A model generated the notes under the pieces. It worked only from the letters and a program-made list of their open reading frames with translations. It was not told the DNA's origin and made no database searches. The position numbers were made by a program, and so were the translations under genes. From the NCBI RefSeq assembly GCF_003096595.1, contig NZ_QEKO01000002.1, positions 497,064-561,063 of the forward strand: a DNA stretch of 64,000 bases, in the 5' to 3' direction. Source of the DNA: Pusillimonas noertemannii. GTDB lineage: Bacteria > Pseudomonadota > Gammaproteobacteria > Burkholderiales > Burkholderiaceae_B. Of this stretch, positions 1 through 7,383 are shown one piece after another. The first letter of the stretch is position 1, and every line of letters starts with the position of its first letter.

Positions 1-600
1 GAGCCGCAACGGCTGGATGAAACGTCGTCGACGCGTCCGCTGGGGCTGTATGGCTATACCAAGCTGGCCACCGAACAACTGGCCCAGCTATGGCAGCAGC
101 AATATGGGCTGGACGTGATTACCGCCAGGCTGACGGCCATCTTCGGCCCCTGGGAGCGCGACACCGGCGTGCGTGGCACGCTCAGCCCGCCGTTCCAGCT
201 TGCCCTCGAAGCGCTGCGCGGCAGCCCCGCCACGATTTCCGCGCACGGCCGGCGCGACTGGACGTTGAGCACGGACATCGCCGCCGGCATCTGCACGCTG
301 CTGTTCGCACCTTCCCCCCGGCACCGGCTGTACAACCTGGCCAGCGGCGAGCTCTGGCACCCGCGCATGCTCTGCCAGGCCCTGCAGGCCGTGTTCCCGC
401 ACTGGTCATGGCAGGAATCCGAAGACGCTTCGGCCTGCACGGTGCAATACAACGACGACCTGAGCCGCCCGCGCATATCGCCTCTGCTGGGCGAACGGTA
501 CAGCAGCGAGTTCCAGACAGCGTTCACCCCAGCCGCCCGCGCCGTGGAGATCTATGCGCGATGGGTGCACGAGCATTCCCGCTTTCTTCTCAACCCCTAG
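1..600 (+). CDS. NAD-dependent epimerase/dehydratase, 3' part only
   Basis: The frame is open from base 1, so the N-terminal nucleotide-binding part lies outside the window. About 199 residues remain. They include the catalytic Tyr-x-x-x-Lys of extended short-chain dehydrogenases (YGYTK, visible residues 17-21), followed by an FGPWERD stretch typical of nucleotide-sugar epimerases and related oxidoreductases. The substrate cannot be read from the fragment; UDP-sugar epimerases and sugar-acid dehydrogenases share this fold. The stop codon TAG at 598-600 is also the first three bases of a dispersed repeat described separately. It lies on the plus strand, opposite to the catabolic operon, so a shared role is only possible, not shown. 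Confidence 0.8.
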   Translation, partial: EPQRLDETSSTRPLGLYGYTKLATEQLAQLWQQQYGLDVITARLTAIFGPWERDTGVRGTLSPPFQLALEALRGSPATISAHGRRDWTLSTDIAAGICTLLFAPSPRHRLYNLASGELWHPRMLCQALQAVFPHWSWQESEDASACTVQYNDDLSRPRISPLLGERYSSEFQTAFTPAARAVEIYARWVHEHSRFLLNP

Positions 601-623
601 TGTCCTGTTTGGTCAAGACACTA
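598..623. repeat. Short copy of the TAGTGTCCTGTTTGG repeat
   Basis: TAGTGTCCTGTTTGGT at 598-613 matches the end of the element at 6695-6765. Here it is followed almost at once by CAAGACACTA, so TAGTGTC (598-604) and GACACTA (617-623) form a small hairpin. It may be an internally deleted copy. It supplies the stop codon of the preceding gene. Confidence 0.65.
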
Positions 624-674
624 TTGCAAGGGCTTACCACCCTGCCAGTTCATGCAACCAAGGAATCATCGACG

Positions 675-1091
675 ATGAAAGTACTTTACACAGCGGTCGC
701 CACCGCAACAGGCGGCCGCCAGGGCCACGCCCAGAGCGAAGACGGCTCATTCAGCGCAAAGCTGGCGCGGCCGGTCGAAATCGGCGGCCCGGGCGGCGGC
801 ACCAACCCCGAAGAGCTGTTCGCCTGCGGTTATGCCGCATGCTTTGCCAGCACGCTGGACCACCTTGCCAAGCTGCGCAAGATCGAACTGGGCGAAGTGA
901 AGGTAAAGGCCTGGGTCAGCCTGGGCGTGGGCCCCGACGGCAAGTACGGGCTGCAGGCAAGGCTGCAGGCCGCCCTGCCCGATCTGCCCCGCGACAAGGC
1001 CGAGGAACTGCTTTCGGCCACCCACAATACCTGCCCCTACTCGGCCGCCATCCGGGGCAATGTAGAGGTTGAAGTCAGTCTGGCGCCCTGA
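675..1091 (+). CDS. ohr: Organic hydroperoxide resistance protein, Ohr/OsmC family
   Basis: A 138-residue protein of the usual Ohr length. Ohr proteins are cytoplasmic thiol peroxidases that reduce organic hydroperoxides with a Cys pair. Both cysteines are visible: one in GYAACFAST (Cys56) and one in HNTCPYSAA (Cys120). An additional Cys51 sits just before the first motif. The N-terminal YTAVATATGGRQG stretch is typical of Ohr, not of the longer OsmC. The ATG at 675 is the start consistent with family length; the same frame is open upstream to about base 90, but that part does not resemble the family. No OhrR regulator gene is adjacent. The gene is convergent with the lyase gene at 1126-1980. 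Confidence 0.9.
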   Translation: MKVLYTAVATATGGRQGHAQSEDGSFSAKLARPVEIGGPGGGTNPEELFACGYAACFASTLDHLAKLRKIELGEVKVKAWVSLGVGPDGKYGLQARLQAALPDLPRDKAEELLSATHNTCPYSAAIRGNVEVEVSLAP

Positions 1092-1125
1092 GCGAACCCG
1101 CCCCTGGCGCCTATGCCGGGGCTGC

Positions 1126-1980
1126 CTAGGCGTAGCGCTCGCTGGACGCCAGCAGCGCCTTGGTTCCGATGACATCGTTCAGGCCATCGAAGTCGTACAT
1201 GTGGTCCTGGAACGGCTGGTTCGACTGGTTCTTGGCCAGCGACGCGTAGTACAGCTCGGCCGTATGCGCCAGGGCACGCACGATACCTCCGGGGAAGATC
1301 ACGACTCGAAAGCCCAGCTCGGACAGCTCGGCCGCGGATCGCAAGGGCGTATGCCCTCCCTCGACCATATTGGCCAGCAGGGGCGCCTTGCCCCCCAGCG
1401 AAGAAACGATCTGGCGCATCTGGTCCAGCGACCGGGGCGCCTCGACGAAGATCACATCGGCGCCGGCCTCTTGATAGGCGTGCGCGCGCTCCAGCGCCGC
1501 CTCGAAGCCTTCGACCGCAATCGCATCGGTGCGCGCGATGATCAGCGTCTCGTCGCTGGCGCGCGCATCGAGCGAAGCCTTGACCTTGCCCACCATCTCG
1601 GCCATGGGGATGAGCGATTTTCCGGTGAGATGGCCGCAACGCTTGGGCATGCTCTGGTCTTCCAGCTGAAGTGCGCTGGCGCCCGCGCGCTCGTACAGGC
1701 GCACGGTGCGCTGCACGTTCAGGGCGTTGCCGTGCCCGTTGTCGGCGTCGACGATCAGGGGTGTCTGCACCCGATCGCGAATGAGTGCAATGACTTCGGC
1801 GACCTCGGTCATGGTCACCAGCCCGATGTCGGGCCGCCCCAGCCGGGTATAGGCAACGCCCGCCCCGGTCAGGTACAAGGCCTTGAAGCCATGCCCGGAT
1901 GCAATCAATGCGGTCAATGCGTCATACACGCCCGGGGCGATCACGGTTTCGCCCTGGGACAGCAATTTCTTCAGCAGCAT
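1126..1980 (-). CDS. PEP mutase/isocitrate lyase family C-C lyase
   Basis: A 284-residue TIM-barrel protein of the PEP mutase/isocitrate lyase superfamily. Visible residues include the Mg-binding DAD (Asp78, Asp80), an acidic LED (Glu107, Asp108), and the KRCGH loop with Cys115. That loop with a Cys is the signature of the lyase members, such as 2-methylisocitrate lyase PrpB and 2,3-dimethylmalate lyase, and argues against a mutase. These enzymes split a 2-hydroxy di- or tricarboxylate into pyruvate, succinate or another short acid. It is the last gene of the eleven-gene minus-strand operon, 45 bp after the LivF-like gene, and prpC/prpD are absent, so the methylcitrate cycle is unlikely. Its place next to a LeuCD-like hydro-lyase suggests an (alkyl)malate substrate; this is inference. 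Confidence 0.85.
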   Translation of the reverse strand: MLLKKLLSQGETVIAPGVYDALTALIASGHGFKALYLTGAGVAYTRLGRPDIGLVTMTEVAEVIALIRDRVQTPLIVDADNGHGNALNVQRTVRLYERAGASALQLEDQSMPKRCGHLTGKSLIPMAEMVGKVKASLDARASDETLIIARTDAIAVEGFEAALERAHAYQEAGADVIFVEAPRSLDQMRQIVSSLGGKAPLLANMVEGGHTPLRSAAELSELGFRVVIFPGGIVRALAHTAELYYASLAKNQSNQPFQDHMYDFDGLNDVIGTKALLASSERYA

Positions 1981-2025
1981 ATGTCCTCTCTTTCGACAGG
2001 CGCGCGGCGCGCCTTCAATACTTGT

Positions 2026-2727
2026 TCACATTCCAAGATAGGTGCGGCGCAACTCGGGGTTGGCCATGACCTCTTGCGAGCTGCCCGAAATGGCAAAGCG
2101 CCCCTGCTCGAGAACATAAGTGCGGCTGGCCACTTCGAGGGACTGCACCACGTTCTGTTCGACCAGCATGATGCTCAGGCCCTCGGCGTTGATGCGCCTG
2201 ATCAGCGAGAACATTTCCTCGACCATGACCGGAGACAGGCCCAGCGACGGCTCGTCCAGGATGAGCAGGCGGGGCTCGGACATGAGCCCGCGCGCAATGG
2301 CCAGCATCTGCTGCTCGCCGCCCGACAAGGTGCCGGCCGCCTGCGAACGGCGCTCTTTCAGCCGGGGAAAGGCCTGGAACATGCGCTCGATGTTGCGCCG
2401 CTTGTTGGCGCCGGCCCGGCGATAGGCCCCAACCTCAAGGTTCTCTTCAACCGTCAGGTCGGGAAACACGCGCCGGCCCTCGGGCACGTGCGCGATGCCC
2501 AACCCCACGATTTCGGCCGAGGAGCAATGGCTGATCTCGGAGCCATTGAAGAGGATGGAGCCCGCCCTGGCCCGGATCAGGCCGCTTATCGTGTTGTTCA
2601 GCGTCGTCTTCCCGACCCCGTTCGAGCCGAGCACCGCGACGATTTCCCCTTCGGCCACGCGCATGTCGATGCCATACAGTATGTCCACCGAGCCATAACC
2701 GGCTTTCAGATCGGATATCTCAAGCAT
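2026..2727 (-). CDS. Branched-chain-type ABC transporter, ATP-binding protein (LivF-like)
   Basis: A 233-residue ABC ATPase of the hydrophobic amino acid uptake (HAAT) family. Walker A is GSNGVGKT at residues 34-41, the signature is LSGGEQQMLAI, and Walker B ends in LLILDEPSLGL. It couples ATP hydrolysis to import together with the LivG-, LivM- and LivH-like proteins. Its start overlaps the end of the LivG-like gene by 8 bp, so translation is probably coupled. The family transports amino acids, short amides, urea and carboxylates. The neighbouring amidases and hydro-lyase suggest an amide, imide or dicarboxylate derivative, not leucine, but the sequence alone does not fix the substrate. Confidence 0.92.
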   Translation of the reverse strand: MLEISDLKAGYGSVDILYGIDMRVAEGEIVAVLGSNGVGKTTLNNTISGLIRARAGSILFNGSEISHCSSAEIVGLGIAHVPEGRRVFPDLTVEENLEVGAYRRAGANKRRNIERMFQAFPRLKERRSQAAGTLSGGEQQMLAIARGLMSEPRLLILDEPSLGLSPVMVEEMFSLIRRINAEGLSIMLVEQNVVQSLEVASRTYVLEQGRFAISGSSQEVMANPELRRTYLGM

Positions 2728-3466
2728 TTGTCTGCTCCGTGTTCAGGCGCCTGGCAGCCCCCTGGCCCAGATAGGCCTCGATGACGGTCTCATTCCTCAC
2801 CAGCTCCTGGGGTGTTCCGTGGGCGATCATGGCACCCTGGTTCAACACGTAGACTTCATCGGACAGCGACATGACCGCCTGCATGACGTGCTCGATGAGA
2901 AGAATGGTGGTTCCCTGGCTGCGTATCGCACGGATCATCGTCACGATCTCCTGCACTTCGCTGGGAATCAGGCCGGCCATCACCTCGTCCAGCAAAAGAA
3001 AAGACGGCGAGGTGGCCAGGGCCTTGGCCAGTTCCAGGCGCTTGCGCCCCGCGACGGTCAGGTCTTGCGCCGGCAGGTCGAGCATGCGGCCCATGCCCAG
3101 CTGCACGGCCACTTCGCGCGCCTTGGCCAGGGCATCTTCGCGCTTCTTGTGATGCAGGTGGGCGCCCACGGCGATGTTCTCGAGCACGCTGAGCCCGGCG
3201 AAGGGCTGCACGATCTGGAATGTGCGTGTCAGGCCCAGGCGGCAGATTTCATGCGGAGGCAGGCCTTTGATGGATCGCCCCTGGAACAGGATCTCGCCCG
3301 AATCGGGAGGGGCAAAGCCCGAGACGATGGAGAACAAGGTGGTCTTGCCTGCGCCGTTGGGGCCTATCAGCGCCACGATGCTGCCCTGCTTCACTTCAAG
3401 AGACGCGTTGTCGACGGCGAGCAGTCCACCAAAGCGCTTGCTTACTCCTTCCACTTTCAGCATCAT
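2720..3466 (-). CDS. Branched-chain-type ABC transporter, ATP-binding protein (LivG-like)
   Basis: A 248-residue ABC ATPase, the second of the importer pair. Walker A is GPNGAGKT at residues 35-42 and Walker B ends in LLLDEVMAGL. The signature region reads DLTVAGRKRLELAKAL in place of the usual LSGGQ-type motif, a divergence common in LivG-type subunits. The frame is open far upstream, but the ATG at 3466 is preceded by AAGGAGAAGGC, a strong ribosome site, and matches the usual N-terminus. It overlaps the LivM-like stop in an ATGA, and its own end overlaps the LivF-like start by 8 bp. Confidence 0.92.
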   Translation of the reverse strand: MMLKVEGVSKRFGGLLAVDNASLEVKQGSIVALIGPNGAGKTTLFSIVSGFAPPDSGEILFQGRSIKGLPPHEICRLGLTRTFQIVQPFAGLSVLENIAVGAHLHHKKREDALAKAREVAVQLGMGRMLDLPAQDLTVAGRKRLELAKALATSPSFLLLDEVMAGLIPSEVQEIVTMIRAIRSQGTTILLIEHVMQAVMSLSDEVYVLNQGAMIAHGTPQELVRNETVIEAYLGQGAARRLNTEQTNA

Positions 3467-4455
3467 GCCTTCTCCTTGGACACCCCGGTGGCGCCACGCC
3501 CTCGGCGCGGCCCCATGCGATCGAACAGCCCCATCACGCCATCGGGCAGGAAGCGCAGGATGAGCAGCAGCAACACGCCATAGAACACCAGGTTGATGCC
3601 GGTGGCGCTGCCCACCGCCATCTTCACGATCTCGCCCACCGAATGCAGCAGCACGGTGCCGAGCACCGGGCCCAGAATGGTGCCCGCCCCGCCTATGGTG
3701 GCGCCCAGCAGGGCTTCGATGGACATGACCGGCCCATAGGCGATGGGCGCGTCGATATACAGGAAAGTCTGCAGATAGGCCACGCCGGCCGCCGCGGACA
3801 CCCCGCCCGCGGCGAACATGCCCGCCACCTTGATGCGGAACGTATTGATGCCCAGCGCCTTGGAAGCATCTTCGTTCTCGCGTATGGCGGCAAGATATGC
3901 GCCAAAGCGGGAGCGCTTGATCGCCAGCGACACCAGCAGGGCCAGAATGACCAGGCCCAGCGCGAACAGGTAGTTCTCGGTGCGCGAGGGAAACTGCAGG
4001 CTGCTCCATTGCTGCACCAGCGGCAACTGCAGGCCCGAGCCCCCGCCGGTAAACTCGAACGAACTGGCCACCACGCGCAGCACCTCGGCGAACGCCAGCG
4101 TAACCAGGGAAAAATACGAGCCGCGCAAGCCGTAGCGGAAGGAGACGGCGCCGATGAACGCGCCGACGAGCGCGCCGCAAAGCATGCCCGCCACCCCGGC
4201 CAGCCAGGGATTGAACCCGGCTTGCAGCTGGAACATGGCCGCGGCATACGCGCCCGTGCCGAACAGCGCGGCGTGCCCGAACGACAGCATGCCGCCGAAT
4301 CCGCCGCTGATGTTCCAGCCTATGGCCAGCACGCACATCAGCAGGATGTTGATGCCGAAGCCCAGCCATTCTTCGGTGGGCCACACCAGCGGAAACAGCG
4401 CGAACAGTACCAGAAGCAGCGCAACGGCCTTGTTTCCGATCGAGAGATTCTTCAT
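3463..4455 (-). CDS. Branched-chain-type ABC transporter, permease (LivM-like)
   Basis: A 330-residue polytopic inner-membrane protein with the LivM pattern: hydrophobic N-terminus (KAVALLLVLFALFPLVW), then GWNISGGFGGMLSFGHAALF with the conserved FGHA, and further helices up to GVLLLLILRFLPDGVMGL. The ATG at 4455 was chosen over an in-frame TTG seven codons upstream because it follows an AAGGGGG purine run. It starts one base after the end of the LivH-like gene and ends in an ATGA overlap with the LivG-like gene. It forms half of the transmembrane channel. Confidence 0.92.
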   Translation of the reverse strand: MKNLSIGNKAVALLLVLFALFPLVWPTEEWLGFGINILLMCVLAIGWNISGGFGGMLSFGHAALFGTGAYAAAMFQLQAGFNPWLAGVAGMLCGALVGAFIGAVSFRYGLRGSYFSLVTLAFAEVLRVVASSFEFTGGGSGLQLPLVQQWSSLQFPSRTENYLFALGLVILALLVSLAIKRSRFGAYLAAIRENEDASKALGINTFRIKVAGMFAAGGVSAAAGVAYLQTFLYIDAPIAYGPVMSIEALLGATIGGAGTILGPVLGTVLLHSVGEIVKMAVGSATGINLVFYGVLLLLILRFLPDGVMGLFDRMGPRRGRGATGVSKEKA

Positions 4456-4456
4456 T

Positions 4457-5326
4457 TCAGGCCCCCTTCCTTCCAAACAATCCCGAAGGCCGGAACAGAA
4501 GCGTCAGGATAAAGCAGGCATATATGCCGATCTGGCCCAGGGTTTCGCCCAGGAACAGGCCGCTGAGCGCCTCGACCACGCCCAGGAAGAGGCCGGCCAC
4601 CAGTGCGCCCATGTAAGAGCCCATGCCCCCGAGCACCACGGTGGTGAACGCCACCAGCACGAAGCTGTAGCCCACCTGCGGCGTGACATAGAAGGTGGGC
4701 ATGAGCAGGCAAGCCGCGGCCGCCACGCAGGCGGTGCCGATGCCGAAGCACACGGCGTAGGTATGGTTGACGTCGATGCCCATCAGCTGGGCTCCGCGCT
4801 TTTCCTTGGCGACCGCCCGTATGGCCTGGCCTATGCGGGTGCGCATCATGAACAGCCAGACCAGCCCCACGAGCAGCAGCGAGGCGACGAAGGCGATGAG
4901 CTTGGGCAAGGGCAGGTAGGCGCCGGCGATCTCCACCATGTTGAACGCATAGGGAACATCGATGGTGCGGGTGTTGGATGTCCAGAAATACAGGGCGAGG
5001 TTGTCGATGACGATGGCCAGCGCCAGCGTCACCAGCAGCGTATTGGAGTCCTTGCCGTGGCTGAAGGTGTTGATGACGCCCCGCTGCAGCAAATAGCCGA
5101 ACACAAAGAAAACCGCCATGAGGAAGGGCATCGCGACGTACGGGTCGACGCCCAGCAGCGTATTCGCAAAGAACACGGCATAGAGCGCCAGCATCAGCAG
5201 GCTGCCGTGCGCGAAATTGATGATATGAAGTACGCCATAGATCATGGTCAGCCCCAGGGCGACCAACGCATAGATGGCCCCGGTGGCAAGACCGCTAATT
5301 ACTGCGGGAGCAATAAGGCTCAGCAT
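4457..5326 (-). CDS. Branched-chain-type ABC transporter, permease (LivH-like)
   Basis: A 289-residue inner-membrane permease of the LivH type. The conserved GLTMIYGVLHIINFAHG near the N-terminus is diagnostic, and several long hydrophobic segments follow. The ATG at 5326 has GGAAG nine bases upstream; the frame is open a further 17 codons, but that leader lacks a ribosome site. The gene follows the binding-protein gene after 57 bp that contain a perfect 10-bp hairpin, which probably lets the binding protein be made in excess of the permeases. Confidence 0.92.
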   Translation of the reverse strand: MLSLIAPAVISGLATGAIYALVALGLTMIYGVLHIINFAHGSLLMLALYAVFFANTLLGVDPYVAMPFLMAVFFVFGYLLQRGVINTFSHGKDSNTLLVTLALAIVIDNLALYFWTSNTRTIDVPYAFNMVEIAGAYLPLPKLIAFVASLLLVGLVWLFMMRTRIGQAIRAVAKEKRGAQLMGIDVNHTYAVCFGIGTACVAAAACLLMPTFYVTPQVGYSFVLVAFTTVVLGGMGSYMGALVAGLFLGVVEALSGLFLGETLGQIGIYACFILTLLFRPSGLFGRKGA

Positions 5327-5346
5327 TCGACTGCTTCCAGAAAGGC

Positions 5347-5369
5347 CGGGTGCGCCCTGGGCGCACCCG
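5347..5369 (-). terminator. Strong intercistronic hairpin between binding-protein and LivH-like genes
   Basis: Arms CGGGTGCGCC (5347-5356) and GGCGCACCCG (5360-5369) pair perfectly around a 3-base loop. In minus-strand direction it follows the binding-protein stop and precedes the LivH-like start; only a short U-rich stretch follows. It could be a partial terminator or an mRNA 3'-end stabiliser, as known for other binding-protein-dependent transporters. Which of the two is not decidable from sequence. Confidence 0.6.
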
Positions 5370-5383
5370 AGATGCATGGATTA

Positions 5384-6634
5384 CTAACCGCGGTCGGGCA
5401 TGGGGAACACCGGCTCGGCGGTGGCGAACTCCTTGGGAAACACCAGCTCGATCTTGTCGCCGCGAACCTGCGTGTTCACCAGCTGCGAACCGGTGTTGTC
5501 GCCATCTTTGAACACGATGGGTCCGTAGGGCATGATCGTGTCCGAGAACGTCTGGCTGGCCAGGGTCTCGATGATCTTCGCGTGGTCGGTGGAACCTGCC
5601 CGCTCGATGGCGTCCACGGCCAGCTGCGTGGCGGCGTAGGCCACCATCACGTCATAGGTCAGGTCGACCTTGGCGGCGGCCGCCTGCTCCACCAGCTTCT
5701 TCGACAAGGGCTTCTTGGGGTCGAACCAGTGGTTGGTGTCGATCACGTACTGCGCCGCCTCGTTGTGTTCGCGCACGAAGCGGATATTCGACGCGCCGCC
5801 GCCGTAAATGGAGTAGATGGCCTTCAGCTTGAGCCGCTGCTGCTGAATGGCGCGCATGAACAGGATGAACTCGTTGATATAGTGCGAGGGCATGACCATG
5901 TCGGCGCCCGAGGCGCGCAGCCGAAGCACGATATTGGTGAAGTCGCGCTGCGGCGTGGGATGACTGATGGTTTCGACCACCTTGATGCCGATATCGGGCA
6001 ACTTCTCGCTGAGGATCTTGGCCATGCCGCTGCCGAAGGGGCCGTCTTCATGAACGATGGCAACCGTGCGCACGGCATGGTTCGCCGCCTTGTTCATGGC
6101 GTCCAGGTTCAGCATAGACTGCTCGACCGAGCGCACCACCCCCGGCGAAAACCGGAAAGTGTTCTTCAGCCCGCGCTGCACGATCTGCTCGGCGCTGCCC
6201 ACGTCAACCACATAGGGAATGCCGTAGCGGGCCGCGGCCTGCGTGGTCGACAGGCTGATGGCGCTGGATTGCGCACCGACGATAATCGCCACACCCGCCT
6301 GGGCCAGCTTGTCGACCTCGGCAGCCCCGATGTCGGGCCGCGACTGCGCATCGACGAACACCATTTCAACCTTCGCGCCGCCCAGGCTCTTGATGCCGCC
6401 CGACTCATTGATGTGATCCAGCGCGAACTGGATGCCCTTGCGGGCCTGCGTGCCGGTATACGACAGGGCTCCGGTAATGGACCCCACCGCCCCCAGCTTG
6501 ACCACATCCGCTTGCGCGCGCCCCACGAGGGGCACGCCCAGCATGGCTCCGGCAGCGGTGAGCGCACCGGCTTTCAGCACGCTCCGTCGTTTCAGCGCAT
6601 CATGTGATAAACCTGTTTCTTTGATTGTTTTCAT
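5384..6634 (-). CDS. ABC transporter substrate-binding protein (Leu/Ile/Val-binding type)
   Basis: A 416-residue periplasmic binding protein of the Peripla_BP_6 type (KLGAVGSITGALSYTG, GIQFALDHINESGG, VIVGAQSSAISLS). The N-terminus carries KRRSVLKAG at residues 15-23 followed by a hydrophobic stretch and GRAQA, which looks like a twin-arginine (Tat) export signal. The ATG at 6634 was chosen because GGTGG lies just upstream; a GTG three codons earlier is possible. It captures the substrate of the importer encoded by the next four genes. A repeat element lies in its 128-bp upstream gap and may affect its expression. Confidence 0.9.
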   Translation of the reverse strand: MKTIKETGLSHDALKRRSVLKAGALTAAGAMLGVPLVGRAQADVVKLGAVGSITGALSYTGTQARKGIQFALDHINESGGIKSLGGAKVEMVFVDAQSRPDIGAAEVDKLAQAGVAIIVGAQSSAISLSTTQAAARYGIPYVVDVGSAEQIVQRGLKNTFRFSPGVVRSVEQSMLNLDAMNKAANHAVRTVAIVHEDGPFGSGMAKILSEKLPDIGIKVVETISHPTPQRDFTNIVLRLRASGADMVMPSHYINEFILFMRAIQQQRLKLKAIYSIYGGGASNIRFVREHNEAAQYVIDTNHWFDPKKPLSKKLVEQAAAAKVDLTYDVMVAYAATQLAVDAIERAGSTDHAKIIETLASQTFSDTIMPYGPIVFKDGDNTGSQLVNTQVRGDKIELVFPKEFATAEPVFPMPDRG

Positions 6635-6694
6635 AGTTTCCACCCTTGAAATATGGTTGTGCCACGAAAGTCATGGCCAGGACGGCCACACCGG

Positions 6695-6765
6695 TAGTGT
6701 CCTGTTTGGTTATGGCCAGTCCAGGCGCCGAAGATAAGTACGCGAATTAGCCAAACAGGACACTA
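6695..6765. repeat. 71-bp element with 18-bp terminal inverted repeats
   Basis: The left end TAGTGTCCTGTTTGGTTA (6695-6712) and the right end TAGCCAAACAGGACACTA (6748-6765) are inverted copies with one mismatch. The 35 bp between code for nothing. Size and form resemble a miniature inverted-repeat element. The bases TA at both outer edges could be a target duplication or part of the repeat. It sits inside the operon between the LeuD-like gene and the binding-protein gene, and its right end supplies the LeuD-like stop codon. Its right half is similar to bases 40813-40848. Confidence 0.75.
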
Positions 6766-7383
6766 GCTGCTCCTGGGTTGTGCCCATGGCATGTTTGAAA
6801 AATAGTCCTTCTCAAAACGCTCCACGAGGTCAAGCATGCCTACCGTGAGTTCAAGATCGTCCACCCCCTTCATGAGGCATTCACGCCAGAAGGGGTCGAT
6901 CTTGAACTCGTGCGCCGTCCCGTCCGCAAGCTGCACCTTTTGCGCGGCCAGGTCGACGGCAATTTCCTGCGAGGGTTCCCGGCGCAGGCTTTGCCTGATG
7001 TCCCGGCACACGGCCTCGGGCAATCGCACGGGCACGATGCCGTTCTTCAAGCAGTTATTGTGAAAAATATCGCCGAAGCTGGGGGCCAGGATGGCGCGAA
7101 TGCCAAAATCGCTCAACGCGTACACAGCGCCTTCGCGAGACGAGCCGCAACCGAAATTCTCTTCAGCGACGAGTATCCGCGCATCGCGATAGCCCGGCTG
7201 GTTCAGCACGAAGCCCGGCTGCTCGCGCCCTGCCGCATCGAATCGCAGATCGTGGAACAGCAGTTGCCCGTATCCTTTGCTTCGATCCTGCTTGAGAAAG
7301 CGCGCCGGCAGGATCTGGTCGGTATCGATGTTCCGGCCCTCGATGGGCGCCGCCCGGCCGGTTTCGCGAATGAAGGGCTTCAT
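6763..7383 (-). CDS. leuD: LeuD-like small subunit of an aconitase-family hydro-lyase
   Basis: A 206-residue protein of the isopropylmalate isomerase small-subunit family (NIDTDQILPARFLKQ, NFGCGSSREGAVYAL, FGDIFHNNCLKNG). With the large subunit it would add and remove water at a C=C bond of a dicarboxylic acid. The start overlaps the LeuC-like stop by 4 bp. The C-terminus MPWAQPRSS ends at a TAG that belongs to the 71-bp repeat, so the last few residues may have been replaced by the insertion. LeuA and LeuB are not nearby and the operon carries amidases and a lyase, so leucine synthesis is unlikely; hydration of citraconate, maleate or dimethylmaleate is a plausible alternative. Confidence 0.85.
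   Translation of the reverse strand: MKPFIRETGRAAPIEGRNIDTDQILPARFLKQDRSKGYGQLLFHDLRFDAAGREQPGFVLNQPGYRDARILVAEENFGCGSSREGAVYALSDFGIRAILAPSFGDIFHNNCLKNGIVPVRLPEAVCRDIRQSLRREPSQEIAVDLAAQKVQLADGTAHEFKIDPFWRECLMKGVDDLELTVGMLDLVERFEKDYFSNMPWAQPRSS

Noticed and set aside
90-674. Upstream extension of the ohr frame
   Set aside because: It overlaps the epimerase gene and shows no similarity to OsmC proteins; the ATG at 675 gives the normal length.
1126-1980. Assignment of the lyase as methylisocitrate lyase PrpB
   Set aside because: The KRCGH motif fits, but prpC, prpD or acnD are absent and the gene belongs to an amidase/transporter operon.
4154-6607. Open frame of 817 codons on the plus strand
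   Set aside because: Antisense to the binding-protein and permease genes, which carry clear family motifs.
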